64,000 nucleotides of DNA from Rhizobium laguerreae (GTDB taxonomy: Bacteria; Pseudomonadota; Alphaproteobacteria; Rhizobiales; Rhizobiaceae). Position 1 is the first letter of the stretch, and every line of letters begins with the position of its first letter. A program made the position numbers and the translations under genes. Positions 1 through 8,681 of this stretch are shown piece by piece. The stretch is taken from positions 62,001-126,000 of the forward strand of contig NZ_MRDM01000011.1 of assembly GCF_002008165.1 (NCBI RefSeq), read 5' to 3'. The notes below the pieces were generated by a model that was not told the origin of the DNA, searched no databases, and saw only the letters and a list, made by a program, of their open reading frames with translations.

Positions 1-616
1 CCGAGAAGGCCGGCCAAAGCGTTCGGCCGATCCGCTCGAAGGCGCGCCGCAGGCGCAATATGGTCCTGAGCTTCGAAGGCGGGAAGAACAGCGCTTCAGC
101 CGTCGCGCCCGGCGTGAAGTTCGTCTCGCGCAGCAGATTTGTCAACTGACCGCGAGAATAGGGCCGGCCCGAACCGAAGGGCGTATGCTCCATGCGTGCC
201 CAGACGCCGCGCCGGTTCGGCACGACGATGACCAACCGTCCGCCCGGCGCCAGCACCCGCCAGAGCTCCTTCAGCGTCTCGCGCGGGCTTTCGGCGAATT
301 CCAGCGAATGCACCATCAGCACCCGGTCGATCGAGGAGTCCGGCAGCGGCAGTTCCTCGTCGAAAATCAGCGCCGTCGTCGAGAGCAAGCCCATCGGCCA
401 GTTCACCGCACCCTGCCCGGCCGGCATGAAGGCGAAGGTGCGCTCGGTATCGGCCTGGAAGCGGTCGAGGAAGGGCACGGCATAGCCGAGGCCGACCAGA
501 CGCTCCTGCGGCAGCCGCACCCAGAGCGAGGACAGCGCCATGGCGATCGACTGCTCGGCAAGACGTCCGAGCCCGGAGTGATAGAACTGGCGTAAGTCGA
601 CGATATCGGCGTGCAT
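1..616 (-). CDS. Class I SAM-dependent methyltransferase (C-terminus cut by window edge)
   Basis: The reading frame begins with ATG at 616 on the minus strand and stays open for 205 codons to the left edge, so the C-terminus is missing. About residues 80-130 resemble the second half of a Methyltransf_11-type Rossmann domain: an acidic strand ending in 'LPDSSIDRVLMVHSLEF', then 'ETLKELWRVLAPGGRLVIVVPNRRG', the usual motif region after the SAM site. The family methylates small molecules or cofactors; the substrate cannot be read from sequence. It is divergent from gloB with about 90 bp between the starts. The methyltransferase fold is fairly secure; the function is open. Confidence 0.8.
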   Translation of the reverse strand, partial: MHADIVDLRQFYHSGLGRLAEQSIAMALSSLWVRLPQERLVGLGYAVPFLDRFQADTERTFAFMPAGQGAVNWPMGLLSTTALIFDEELPLPDSSIDRVLMVHSLEFAESPRETLKELWRVLAPGGRLVIVVPNRRGVWARMEHTPFGSGRPYSRGQLTNLLRETNFTPGATAEALFFPPSKLRTILRLRRAFERIGRTLWPAFS

Positions 617-705
617 TGCGACAAATGTTATCAGCGGGCGGTTGGACTTCAAGGCCGGAACCTCTACATTTCCGCGAGACTCCTGGGATAAGGGATTATT
701 GAACG

Positions 706-1476
706 ATGAAACCTTTGGAATTAGACGTTTTTCTCTGCCGCACCGACAATTTCGGCGTTCTCGTGCACGATCCGGAGACAGGCTTTACCGCGGCGATCGA
801 TGCACCCGAGGAAGCGCCGATCCTGGAAGCGGCGACACGTCGCGGCTGGAAAATCACCCATATCTTCACCACTCATCATCACACCGACCATGTCACCGCC
901 AACCTGGCGCTGAAGGAGCAGTTCGGCTGCGAGATCATCGGCCCGATCAACGAGGCCGTCGCCATTCCTGGCCTCGATCGGGCGATGGCCGATGGCGACA
1001 GCTTCCTTTTCGGCGATCACACGGTCAACGTGATCGAAACGCCCGGCCACACCGCCGGCCACATCTGCTATCACTTCGTCGACGATAAGCTGCTGTTTGC
1101 CGCCGACACGCTGTTTGCGCTCGGCTGCGGCCGGCTGTTCGAACGCCCGGCCGCCGATATGTGGCATTCCCTCCAGAAACTCGCCGTGCTGCCCGATGAG
1201 ACCGCCGTTTATTTCGGCCATGAATACACGTTGTCCAATGCCCGCTTCGCGCTGACTGTTGATCCCGACAATCAGCGCCTCAAGAGCCGTGCCGCCGAGA
1301 TCGAGACCTTGCGCGCCGACGGCAAATTCACCATCCCGACGACATTGGGGCTGGAAAAGGAAACCAACCCGTTCCTGCGCGCCGCCGATCCGGCGATCCG
1401 CCGCAATCTGGTGATGGAAGGCAAGACGAACGAGGAAGTCTTTGCAGAGATCCGCAAGCGCAAGGACCATTTCTGA
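706..1476 (+). CDS. gloB: Hydroxyacylglutathione hydrolase (glyoxalase II)
   Basis: 256 aa, the usual glyoxalase II length. The metallo-beta-lactamase signature THHHTDH lies at residues 56-62. H115, within 'TPGHTAGH', and D134, within 'FAADTLF', complete the binuclear metal site. The C-terminal HAGH domain is present ('[12 protein letters not shown]'). The enzyme hydrolyses S-D-lactoylglutathione to D-lactate and glutathione in methylglyoxal detoxification, in the cytoplasm. Its stop codon overlaps the start of the following cupin gene by one base (TGATG), so the two are probably translationally coupled. Confidence 0.95.
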   Translation: MKPLELDVFLCRTDNFGVLVHDPETGFTAAIDAPEEAPILEAATRRGWKITHIFTTHHHTDHVTANLALKEQFGCEIIGPINEAVAIPGLDRAMADGDSFLFGDHTVNVIETPGHTAGHICYHFVDDKLLFAADTLFALGCGRLFERPAADMWHSLQKLAVLPDETAVYFGHEYTLSNARFALTVDPDNQRLKSRAAEIETLRADGKFTIPTTLGLEKETNPFLRAADPAIRRNLVMEGKTNEEVFAEIRKRKDHF

Positions 1477-1898
1477 TGTCGCCTGAGGACATCATCCGCG
1501 AACTCGGCATGCAGCCGCATCCAGAAGGTGGCTGGTACGTACAGACATTCCGTGACAAGGCGGGCGGAGAACGCGGTCATTCGACGGCGATCTATTATCT
1601 GCTGACCAGGGGACAGCGTTCGCACTGGCATCGCGTCCATGACGCCGCCGAGGTCTGGCATTATTACGCCGGCGCGCCGCTCTCGCTGCACCGCTCGGGA
1701 GACGGAACGGCAAGCGAGACCCTGACGCTCGGAACGAATCTCCCTGCCGGCGAGCGGCCGCAGGCAATCATTCCCGCCAATTGGTGGCAATCGGCCGAAA
1801 CCCTTGGCGATTTCACCCTGGTCGGCTGCACCGTCTCGCCCGGCTTCGAATTTTCGAGCTTCGAGATGGCGCCGCCCGATTGGAAGCCCGGCGGCTAG
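1476..1898 (+). CDS. Cupin domain protein, DUF985 (Cupin_5) family
   Basis: 140 aa. The N-terminus 'IIRELGMQPHPEGGWYVQTFRD' and the later 'STAIYYLLTRGQRSHWHRV' and 'AEVWHYYAGAPL' are typical of the DUF985/Cupin_5 family. This is a single-domain cytoplasmic beta-barrel whose biochemical role is not established. The start overlaps the gloB stop, suggesting co-expression with glyoxalase II and perhaps a role with small reactive metabolites (inference only). The stop codon TAG also forms the first bases of a palindromic repeat beginning at 1897. Confidence 0.85.
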   Translation: MSPEDIIRELGMQPHPEGGWYVQTFRDKAGGERGHSTAIYYLLTRGQRSHWHRVHDAAEVWHYYAGAPLSLHRSGDGTASETLTLGTNLPAGERPQAIIPANWWQSAETLGDFTLVGCTVSPGFEFSSFEMAPPDWKPGG

Positions 1899-1946
1899 AG
1901 CATGATGCCGAAAAATGTGAGCGGTTTTCGGGCGACATCATGCTCT
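1897..1946. repeat. Rhizobial palindromic intergenic repeat, copy A
   Basis: The ends AGAGCATGATG and CATCATGCTCT form perfect 11-bp inverted arms around a GC-rich core. The reverse complement of 61732-61782 is nearly the same sequence over about 50 bp, so this is a dispersed element rather than a local terminator. It begins inside the stop codon of the cupin gene and lies between convergent genes, where it may also act as a bidirectional terminator or mRNA end. Confidence 0.7.
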
Positions 1947-1970
1947 AACTGTCTCATCCTGTTCTAAGGC

Positions 1971-2861
1971 CTACTCCGCCACAGCAGGCTGCGCCTGGCT
2001 CTTGCGGCGGAACATGTCCTGTGCGGCGAGCGCTGCTCCGCCGGTGACGAGCAGGCAGGCGAGAGCAATGCGCCAGCTCGGCTCGGCAAATCCGAACAGC
2101 ACCAGAATCAGCGTCGAAAGCAGAGGCGCGGCATAACTTGCCGCGCCGAGAATCTGAATGTCGCCGTTCTTGACGCCGTAATCCCAGGCGTAGAAGGCAG
2201 CACCGACCGGAAAGAGCCCGAGCCCGGCGACGGCGACCCACTCGAAACCCGTTGCCGGCCAGACGGTCGTCTCCAGGCCGAGATGGCAGAAGAACGACAG
2301 GATGGAGGTCGCAAGGCAGAAGCCGGTAACGACATCCGTGGAGACGGCGTCAAAACGCCGCGTCAGCAGCGAATAGCCGGACCATGTGAAGGCGCAGAGA
2401 AAGGCAGCGCCGTAACCAATGGCATAGGCGCCGTCGAAATCGATGCCGTTGCGGCTAACGATCAGGAAGGTGCCGCAAAGTCCGGCAAGCGCACCTGCCA
2501 CATGATACCAGCGCAGCCGTTCGCCCGGCAGCAGTGCCGAACTGACGACGATCAGCAGCGGCCAGAGATAGGCGACCAGTCCCGCCTCCACCGCCGGCGC
2601 GTTCCGGAGCGCGGTAAAATAGAGGAAATGGTAGCCGAACAGCCCCGCAATGCCTGTTATCCAGACCTTGGCCGGTTGCTTCAGCAGCGCCAGCCGCGAG
2701 GGATTGAAGGTAAGAACCACAAGGCCGGGAATGCTGCCGATCGCAAAGCAGACGGCCGAAAGCTGGAACGGCGGCATCTTGCCGGAGGCGGCGGTGAGCA
2801 ACGCCAGGAACGACCACATTAGAGTGGCCGTAAAACCGATCAACGTCGCGCGAAGCTTCAC
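1971..2861 (-). CDS. DMT-superfamily (EamA) transporter, YddG-like
   Basis: 296 aa with about ten hydrophobic segments arranged as two EamA repeats (e.g. 'GFTATLMWSFLALLTAASG' at the N-terminus and 'LGLFPVGAAFYAWDYGVKNG' in the second half). This is typical of inner-membrane drug/metabolite exporters; the second-half sequence recalls the aromatic amino acid exporter YddG. The start is GTG at 2861, supported by a strong purine tract (AAAGGGGGGACAG) just upstream; no ATG fits better. It is probably monocistronic: the next gene on this strand begins 33 bp upstream but has its own stop and spacing. The substrate is unknown. Confidence 0.85.
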   Translation of the reverse strand: MKLRATLIGFTATLMWSFLALLTAASGKMPPFQLSAVCFAIGSIPGLVVLTFNPSRLALLKQPAKVWITGIAGLFGYHFLYFTALRNAPAVEAGLVAYLWPLLIVVSSALLPGERLRWYHVAGALAGLCGTFLIVSRNGIDFDGAYAIGYGAAFLCAFTWSGYSLLTRRFDAVSTDVVTGFCLATSILSFFCHLGLETTVWPATGFEWVAVAGLGLFPVGAAFYAWDYGVKNGDIQILGAASYAAPLLSTLILVLFGFAEPSWRIALACLLVTGGAALAAQDMFRRKSQAQPAVAE

Positions 2862-2893
2862 CTGTCCCCCCTTTCACGGAGGCAGAAGCCCCG

Positions 2894-3676
2894 TCAGCTG
2901 TTGCTGCCGTATTTGACGGCAGTGATCGTCACCATTCCATATTCGGTTGGAATGCGCACATAGACAGGAGCGTATACATTTGCCGCGTCCGACTTGGCAA
3001 ACCAGATTTCCATCCGGTTACTCTTGCTGAGATAGTCGATGTCCTTGCGGCCTTTCTTGTAGCCCGAGCGCGGTACGAAGCGCACGCCGCAGACGGTCGC
3101 CTTGCCCTTGAAGCCATTGGTGGAAAAATCCTCGTCGCCCTTCGGCGACAGCACCAGATCCATGCGCGTCTCGCCGTCGAAGATCGGCAGCGTCTGCGAG
3201 CAGACCTTGGTATCGCCGGTGAAGATCAGGCCGGAGATGGGATCGAGCACCGAGCGCATGTCCCGCGGCGTGACGTCGACCCAGTTCTTCGGGCGCTTCG
3301 GCATCGGTGTTGTCGTCGCCGAGATGATGTTGCCGTTGCGGTAGCTGACCTCGTAGACGCGGGCCTTCCTCTTGCCGCTCTTGTAGTAGAGCGAATATTT
3401 CAACGCCTGCAGCCTGTTCTTGCGCACGATGCCGGTGACGCTGGTCTTGGCCGAAATCGTCGTGACGAGATCGGCAAGACCGGCAGAATTGATGTCGCCG
3501 GCGATCTTGTAGCTGTGATCGTCCTCGATCTGCGTCAGGAACGCGGCGCGCGCGATCGGCAGGCCGGCGAGCGCCACCCGGTATTCCGTCCGATGCTGAA
3601 TTTCGGCCGCCGATGCCGGTATGGCAAGAAGTGCGGCGATGGCCGAAATGAAAATCCGTCTGCCCGAATGAGCCAT
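2894..3676 (-). CDS. Exported DUF3108 domain protein
   Basis: 260 aa. The N-terminus has a Sec signal peptide (hydrophobic '[18 protein letters not shown]', cleavage near residue 23). The mature part matches the DUF3108 pattern: '[27 protein letters not shown]' near the start, a central '[19 protein letters not shown]', and '[10 protein letters not shown]...[20 protein letters not shown]' at the end. The family is periplasmic with a beta-rich lipocalin-like fold and no established activity. The ATG at 3676 gives the complete signal peptide. It ends 33 bp before the DMT transporter on the same strand. Confidence 0.85.
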   Translation of the reverse strand: MAHSGRRIFISAIAALLAIPASAAEIQHRTEYRVALAGLPIARAAFLTQIEDDHSYKIAGDINSAGLADLVTTISAKTSVTGIVRKNRLQALKYSLYYKSGKRKARVYEVSYRNGNIISATTTPMPKRPKNWVDVTPRDMRSVLDPISGLIFTGDTKVCSQTLPIFDGETRMDLVLSPKGDEDFSTNGFKGKATVCGVRFVPRSGYKKGRKDIDYLSKSNRMEIWFAKSDAANVYAPVYVRIPTEYGMVTITAVKYGSNS

Positions 3677-3918
3677 GGAAAAAGCCTTGTCTTGCTGCGC
3701 GCTGGCAGGCCCTTGCTGAGCGCTCTATACTCCTGCCGCGAAGGGAAGAAAACAGCAGCTTTTTGACAGAATTGCGGGAAAGGCCAAGGTTTGGCTTGAC
3801 GCGAGCAGCCTGTCTGACTATAGAACCGCAACTTTCCAATCATGCCCGTTGGATTGCGCGCCTGGCTTTGCCGGGAATGGCAATTCGATGGCCCGAGAAA
3901 AACAAGAATAGGTGTTCC

Positions 3919-4218
3919 ATGTCCCGCGTGTGCGAATTGACCGGCAAGGCCGTCCTGACTGGTAACAATGTCAGCCATGCCAACAACAAGACCAAGCGCC
4001 GGTTCCTGCCGAACCTGTGCCAGGTAACGCTGATTTCCGACGCTCTCAACCAGCGTTATCGTCTTCGCGTTTCTGCTGCCGCTCTTCGCTCCGTCGAGCA
4101 TCGTGGCGGCCTCGATGCCTTTCTGCTGAAGGCCAGCGAAAACGAACTGTCGATGCGCGCTCGCCTGCTGCGCCGTCAGATCGCCAAGAAGACCGCTGAA
4201 GCTGCTGCTGCCGCGTAA
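3919..4218 (+). CDS. rpmB: 50S ribosomal protein L28
   Basis: 99 aa. The N-terminus '[29 protein letters not shown]' is the L28 signature, followed by the conserved '[20 protein letters not shown]'. It is a structural component of the large ribosomal subunit. The open frame extends upstream to 3763, but the family alignment and the ATG at 3919 fix the start. It stands alone, with a stem-loop 27 bp past the stop. Confidence 0.97.
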   Translation: MSRVCELTGKAVLTGNNVSHANNKTKRRFLPNLCQVTLISDALNQRYRLRVSAAALRSVEHRGGLDAFLLKASENELSMRARLLRRQIAKKTAEAAAAA

Positions 4219-4244
4219 GCTTCTGCCCTTCTTTCATACGGCTT

Positions 4245-4282
4245 CAAAAGGCTTGAACGGATAATACCGGACAAGCCTTTTG
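4245..4282 (+). terminator. Stem-loop after rpmB
   Basis: CAAAAGGCTTG (4245-4255) and CAAGCCTTTTG (4272-4282) are perfect 11-bp inverted arms with a 16-nt loop, directly downstream of rpmB and before the YhhQ-type gene. The T-run is short and broken (TTTTGCTTT), so termination may be partial. Confidence 0.5.
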
Positions 4283-4329
4283 CTTTGCCGGTTTGCTCCT
4301 CCAACTGGTGGCATCACCCAGGATAAAAA

Positions 4330-4965
4330 ATGCTGAAGACCCGCTATACCATTGCCTATGTCGCGCTGATGACGCTCGTCGTCGTTGCCTCCAACTTCCT
4401 CGTCCAGTTTCCGCTGAACGCCGAAGTCGCCGGCATCAACCTCGCGGACATCCTGACCTGGGGCGCTTTCTCCTATCCGATCGCCTTCCTCATCACCGAT
4501 CTGACCAACCGCCAGTTCGGCCCGCAGGCAGCCCGCAAGGTCGTCTTTGCCGGCTTCGTCGTCGGCGTGACGCTCTCCTTCTTCACCTCGGTGCCGCGCA
4601 TCGCCATCGCCTCCGGCTCGGCCTATCTCGCTGGCCAGCTGCTCGATATCGCCGTCTTCAACCGCCTCCGCCGCCAGGCCTGGTGGCGCGCGCCGCTGGT
4701 CGGCTCGCTGATCGGCTCGGCGCTCGATACGGTGATGTTCTTCTCGCTGTCCTTCGCCGCCTTTTTCATCTTCCTCGGCCCGAATGATCCCTTTGCGCTG
4801 GAAGCGGCCCCCATCCTCGGTGTCTTCGCCACCGAGGCTCCACGCTGGATTTCCTGGGCGATCGGCGATTTCGCTGTGAAGATGATCGTCGGCCTCGTCA
4901 TGCTGCTGCCCTACGGCGCGCTGATGAACGTGCTGCGGCCGATGCGGGCTGCTCGCGCCAGCTAA
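4330..4965 (+). CDS. Queuosine precursor transporter (YhhQ / VUT family)
   Basis: 211 aa integral membrane protein with about six hydrophobic segments. The family hallmarks are 'ADILTWGAFSYPIAFLITDLTNRQFGP' (about residues 39-65) and the later 'GSLIGSALDTVMFFSLSFAAFF'. YhhQ-family proteins import 7-deazaguanine queuosine precursors (preQ0/preQ1) across the inner membrane for tRNA modification. The ATG at 4330 follows the rpmB stem-loop. Placement directly after a ribosomal protein gene fits a translation-related role, but co-transcription is uncertain. Confidence 0.9.
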   Translation: MLKTRYTIAYVALMTLVVVASNFLVQFPLNAEVAGINLADILTWGAFSYPIAFLITDLTNRQFGPQAARKVVFAGFVVGVTLSFFTSVPRIAIASGSAYLAGQLLDIAVFNRLRRQAWWRAPLVGSLIGSALDTVMFFSLSFAAFFIFLGPNDPFALEAAPILGVFATEAPRWISWAIGDFAVKMIVGLVMLLPYGALMNVLRPMRAARAS

Positions 4966-4971
4966 TTGAAG

Positions 4972-5538
4972 TTACGGACGCCGCCGGACCGCGCCGGCGG
5001 CGAGGGCCGGATGCAGCAGCACCTCTGCCGTCAGATCGTCGATACCTAGCGATGAATCGAGCCGCAGCACCGGCGCTGTCTGTGTTTCCAGCCATTGCTC
5101 ATGTGCCGCAAGGCTGCGGCGTTTGGGACCGGCCGTATCGTAACTCGCCGCCCATTCCAGGAATTCCCCGCTTTTTACGGCCATGTCGCCGCCCGGCCTG
5201 ATTCTGTCGCCGTATCGGGCAATCTCCCGCGCAAGGATGCGCGCCATTCTAAGCTCCGGGTCGATCCTAAGGAACACGATCAGATCGTAAAGCGGTTCCA
5301 GTGGCCCACCCCATTTCAGCGTGGATCCGGAAAGGGCCCAGCCGTCATGCCGCGCCACCTCATCGAGGAGCAGCCGGATGCGCTCGTTGGCATTCCTCGG
5401 CGTCGTGAACGGCGGATCGGTCGGCAACCAGAAGAAATCGTCGGTGTCGAGATGGGTGATATCGAGCTTTTCGGCAAGCGCACGGCCGAGCGATGTCGTG
5501 CCGGAACCGGACGCGCCCATGAGATGGATATGCGCCAT
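4972..5538 (-). CDS. P-loop adenylate/shikimate-kinase-like AAA protein
   Basis: 188 aa. The start is taken as ATG 5538, with GGAGGG eight bases upstream; the frame is open further upstream to 5670 but runs into repeat DNA. A Walker A-like GASGSGTTS lies at residues 8-16, with threonine where many kinases have lysine ('GSGTTS' rather than 'GSGKTT/S'). This is the pattern of the family annotated as adenylate kinase or topology-modulation (FlaR-like) proteins. 'HLDTDDFFWLPTDPPFT' and 'WALSGSTLKWGGPLEPLYDLIVFLRI' follow the same family layout. It is a cytoplasmic nucleotide-binding protein of unknown substrate, convergent with the YhhQ gene, with stop codons only six bases apart. Confidence 0.75.
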   Translation of the reverse strand: MAHIHLMGASGSGTTSLGRALAEKLDITHLDTDDFFWLPTDPPFTTPRNANERIRLLLDEVARHDGWALSGSTLKWGGPLEPLYDLIVFLRIDPELRMARILAREIARYGDRIRPGGDMAVKSGEFLEWAASYDTAGPKRRSLAAHEQWLETQTAPVLRLDSSLGIDDLTAEVLLHPALAAGAVRRRP

Positions 5539-5592
5539 GAATTTCCCTCCGAAGGCTGCTTTGTCGATGCCGCAGGGATAGCCGAGGCATAT

Positions 5593-5609
5593 GACGTCAG
5601 TCTGACGTC
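5593..5609. promoter_or_regulatory. Near-perfect palindrome GACGTCAG-T-CTGACGTC upstream of the P-loop gene
   Basis: Two perfect 8-bp arms (5593-5600 and 5602-5609) separated by one base lie 55-71 bp upstream of the start of the minus-strand P-loop gene. The size and position fit a dimeric repressor operator, but it directly abuts the repeat at 5611-5702 and could be part of that element. Confidence 0.35.
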
Positions 5610-5610
5610 T

Positions 5611-5702
5611 AGAGCGCCGTGCGTCCTTTTGGACGCACAAAGGACGCTCTAACATTTTGAATCTAGGCATCGTGCTTTCCGAAAATCGATTCCGATTTTC
5701 GG
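5611..5702. repeat. Rhizobial intergenic repeat with two hairpins
   Basis: The first hairpin has stem GTGCGTCC / GGACGCAC (5619-5626, 5631-5638), enclosed by AGAGCG / CGCTCT. The second has perfect 10-bp arms CCGAAAATCG / CGATTTTCGG (5679-5688, 5693-5702). From memory, this paired layout recurs between genes in Rhizobium and relatives. It lies between the P-loop gene start and the end of the phytase-like gene. Confidence 0.6.
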
Positions 5703-5716
5703 GCCGATGGCTTGGA

Positions 5717-6754
5717 TCAATTCCGCTTCTGGGAATTCGACGCTGACCACGCGGCCTCTTCCGAAAGCCGAAATTCCAGCATCAGATTGCGCTGCAGGAT
5801 CGAATGATTGTCGTCCGATACCAGGATGATATGGGTCGTGCCGTCGGCGGCCTGGAAGGCATCGAGCCCTTCCATATTGTCGATCTGCGAGTTGAAATTG
5901 CCTTCCAGCAGCAAGTCGCCGTCGACGACGGCGCCGGGCCTGATGTCGGCGCCCTTGATGCGCCGAAGACGCATGCCGATGCCTTCGGCCATGTTGAAGC
6001 GGCGCTCCAGCAGCAGCAGGTCGCCGTTCGGCAGGAAGGCACCGTCGGTGATGTCGAAGCTGCCGTCCCGCTTAACCGAGAAACGGCCTTTCAGCGGCCC
6101 GCTGAGAATGGCCGCCAGCCGGTTGCCGTCACTGTCGAGACCCCGTTCGGAAACGACGACCACGCCGCCCCGTAGCGGGCTGGATGCCGGCGCCGCGGTG
6201 ATGGTTTCGATGCCGCGGTTGTCGCTCAGCATTCTCAGGGGGATCAGGATCGGCAAAGTGGCGATCGCTCCCGAGCCGGCAAAGCCGGGATCGGGATAGA
6301 CATCGACGCGATGAGCCTGCTCGAAGGAGACCAGGATCCGGTCGCCGTCGAGCGCCAGGCCCTCGGCATCCATATGTCCCTTGCCTTCGAAGCTGCGCCC
6401 AGCGCTGTTCTTCATCGGCGTGATCTCGACATCCGAAAGGCCGGAAAGCCTGCCCTTGACGTCGCGCTCGATGCCGCCGGTCAACCACTGGCCGGTATCG
6501 AGCACGACGACGAAATGTTTTTGGTCCGGCCGGAAACGGATGGAGGAGAGCGAGCCGAATAGCGCTCTGCTGGAGACCATCTCCAGCCCGCCGAGAAATT
6601 CCAGCGATCCTAATTGCGTCTCCGAAGAGCCGATCCTGAAATCGGAGATTTGCCGGCTAATGACAGGCACGTCGTCGCCGGCCCATGACGAGGAAGCGCC
6701 GGCTGCGATACAGAGCGCGATCGACGCCGCACGGCAGAGGCGCTTGACCGTCAT
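5717..6754 (-). CDS. Exported esterase-like (phytase-like) beta-propeller protein
   Basis: 345 aa from ATG 6754, which follows GGGAAGA and leaves a 13-bp gap after cobT; a longer frame to 6832 would overlap cobT and lose the signal peptide. The N-terminal 'LCRAASIALCIAAGASSSWA' is a Sec signal. The mature chain has the 'esterase-like activity of phytase' family pattern: 'GLEMVSSRALFGSLSSIRFRPD', 'GHMDAEGLALDGDRILVSFEQ', 'NRGIETITAAP' and 'QIDNMEGLDAFQAADGTTHIILVSDDN'. It is probably periplasmic. The substrate is unknown; phosphate-ester or lipid-ester hydrolysis is suggested only by the family name. It could be read through from cobT. Confidence 0.8.
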   Translation of the reverse strand: MTVKRLCRAASIALCIAAGASSSWAGDDVPVISRQISDFRIGSSETQLGSLEFLGGLEMVSSRALFGSLSSIRFRPDQKHFVVVLDTGQWLTGGIERDVKGRLSGLSDVEITPMKNSAGRSFEGKGHMDAEGLALDGDRILVSFEQAHRVDVYPDPGFAGSGAIATLPILIPLRMLSDNRGIETITAAPASSPLRGGVVVVSERGLDSDGNRLAAILSGPLKGRFSVKRDGSFDITDGAFLPNGDLLLLERRFNMAEGIGMRLRRIKGADIRPGAVVDGDLLLEGNFNSQIDNMEGLDAFQAADGTTHIILVSDDNHSILQRNLMLEFRLSEEAAWSASNSQKRN

Positions 6755-6767
6755 TCTTCCCGCGATG

Positions 6768-8669
6768 TCAGCCGGCACGGCGTATCCGGCCGCCGCGCGG
6801 CTGGACGGATTGGTCCTCGAACAGTGAAGCAAGCTGCTCGGTCATCGCACCTGCAAGCTCGTCCGCATCGACGATGGTCACGGCACGGCGATAATAGCGC
6901 GTCACGTCGTGGCCGATGCCGATCGCCAGCAGTTCGACAGGCGAGCGCGTCTCGATCTGTTCGATGACGGCGCGCAGGTGCCGCTCCAGATAATTGCCCG
7001 GATTGACCGACAGCGTCGAATCGTCCACCGGCGCGCCGTCCGAGATCATCATCAGGATGCGGCGCTGCTCGCGGCGCGCGAGCAGGCGATTATGCGCCCA
7101 GATCAGCGCCTCGCCGTCGATATTTTCCTTGAGCAGCCCCTCGCGCATCATCAGCCCGAGATTGGCGCGCGCGCGCCGCCACGGCGCGTCGGCCGACTTG
7201 TAGATGATATGACGCAGGTCGTTGAGACGGCCTGGCGTCTGCGGCTTGCCACCGGCAAGCCAATTTTCACGCGCCTGCCCGCCCTTCCAGGCCTTGGTCG
7301 TAAAGCCCAGGATCTCGACCTTGACGCCGCAGCGCTCCAGCGTGCGGGCAAGAATGTCGGCGCAGGTGGCGGCAACCGTGATCGGCCGGCCGCGCATCGA
7401 GCCGGAATTGTCGATGAGCAGGGTAACGACGGTATCGCGGAACTGGGTGTCGCGCTCCATCTTGAAGGAGAGCGCCTGCATCGGATCGATGATGATACGC
7501 TGCAGCCGCGCCGGATCGAGATAGCCCTCTTCCAGGTCGAAATCCCAGGAGCGGTTCTGCTGCGCCATCAGGCGGCGCTGCAGCCGGTTGGCGAGACGTC
7601 CGACCGCGCCTTGCAGATGCGCCAGCTGCTTGTCGAGGAAGGCGCGCAGGCGCTCCAGCTCGGCGGCGTCGCAAAGTTCTTCGGCGGTGATGATCTCGTC
7701 GAACTCTTCGGTAAAGACGTGATAATCGACCTTCTCGTTGAAATCGGCGAAAGGCGTATTCGGCCGGCGAGTCTCGCCCGGCGTTTCCGAATCGTCCTCA
7801 CCTTCTTCCATCATGTCGTCGTCGGAGATTTCGGCGCCTTCGGTCTCGCCGTCCTCCATCTGCTCGTCGGCAACTTCACTGTCCTCGACGGGGGCGGCAT
7901 CGGTGCCGGCATCCTCGTCGACCTCGTCCTGGTCCTGTTCGTCGCCGCTCGACTGGTCTTCCTGCTCCGACTGGTCGTCATTGTCGGCGTCGCTGTCATC
8001 GTCGCCGTATTCCTCGGCCATTTCCATGGCCGACAGCATGTTGCGGATGACCTTGGCGAAGGCCTGCTGGTCGTTGATCGCGCTCGACAGATTGTCGAGC
8101 TCGGACCCTGCCTTGTCCTCGATAAAGTCGCGCCAAAGGTCGAGCACCTTGCCGGCGGAGGCCGGCGGGCGCTGGCCGGTCAGCTTCTCGCGCACCATCA
8201 TCGCAACCGCTTCGCCGACCGGTGCGTCTTCCTGGCGCTCGATGCCGGTAAAATTCGCCTTCGAATATTTCTCATCCGTCATGGAGCGCAGGTTCGACGC
8301 CATGCCCTCCATGCGCAGCGCGCCGATCGATTCGACACGCGCCTGCTCGACCACATCGAAGATCGCCCGGGCATCCGAGCCCTGTGGCGCCATCGTCGCA
8401 TGCACCTTCTCGTCATGGCAGGCGAGCCGCAGCGCCATCGAATCGCCGAGACCACGAGTGACCGCCAGCTCATGCGCCGTCGGCCGCTTGGAAAGTTCCG
8501 GCAGCCGAATGCGCTCGCCGGTCATCCCTGGCCGTTCATTGGCGAAGGTCACCTCGACGTCGCCGTCGCCGGCGATCGAGCGCACGCAGCCGGTTATCGC
8601 CCGGCGCAATGGCTCGACGTCGACAGGCGCGCCGGGTTTTGCTTTCGAATTGTCACCGCGAGCTGCCAT
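6768..8669 (-). CDS. cobT: Cobaltochelatase subunit CobT
   Basis: 633 aa, standard for CobT. A conserved N-terminal domain is followed by a long acidic linker (about residues 215-300, rich in D/E/S/Q) and a C-terminal von Willebrand A domain with the MIDAS-type '[13 protein letters not shown]'. With CobN and CobS it inserts Co2+ into hydrogenobyrinic acid a,c-diamide in aerobic vitamin B12 synthesis. It is analogous to the ChlD subunit of magnesium chelatase. It lies 12 bp downstream of cobS on the same strand, a two-gene operon. No cobN is in the window. Confidence 0.97.
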   Translation of the reverse strand: MAARGDNSKAKPGAPVDVEPLRRAITGCVRSIAGDGDVEVTFANERPGMTGERIRLPELSKRPTAHELAVTRGLGDSMALRLACHDEKVHATMAPQGSDARAIFDVVEQARVESIGALRMEGMASNLRSMTDEKYSKANFTGIERQEDAPVGEAVAMMVREKLTGQRPPASAGKVLDLWRDFIEDKAGSELDNLSSAINDQQAFAKVIRNMLSAMEMAEEYGDDDSDADNDDQSEQEDQSSGDEQDQDEVDEDAGTDAAPVEDSEVADEQMEDGETEGAEISDDDMMEEGEDDSETPGETRRPNTPFADFNEKVDYHVFTEEFDEIITAEELCDAAELERLRAFLDKQLAHLQGAVGRLANRLQRRLMAQQNRSWDFDLEEGYLDPARLQRIIIDPMQALSFKMERDTQFRDTVVTLLIDNSGSMRGRPITVAATCADILARTLERCGVKVEILGFTTKAWKGGQARENWLAGGKPQTPGRLNDLRHIIYKSADAPWRRARANLGLMMREGLLKENIDGEALIWAHNRLLARREQRRILMMISDGAPVDDSTLSVNPGNYLERHLRAVIEQIETRSPVELLAIGIGHDVTRYYRRAVTIVDADELAGAMTEQLASLFEDQSVQPRGGRIRRAG

Positions 8670-8681
8670 GATCGGTCGGTC

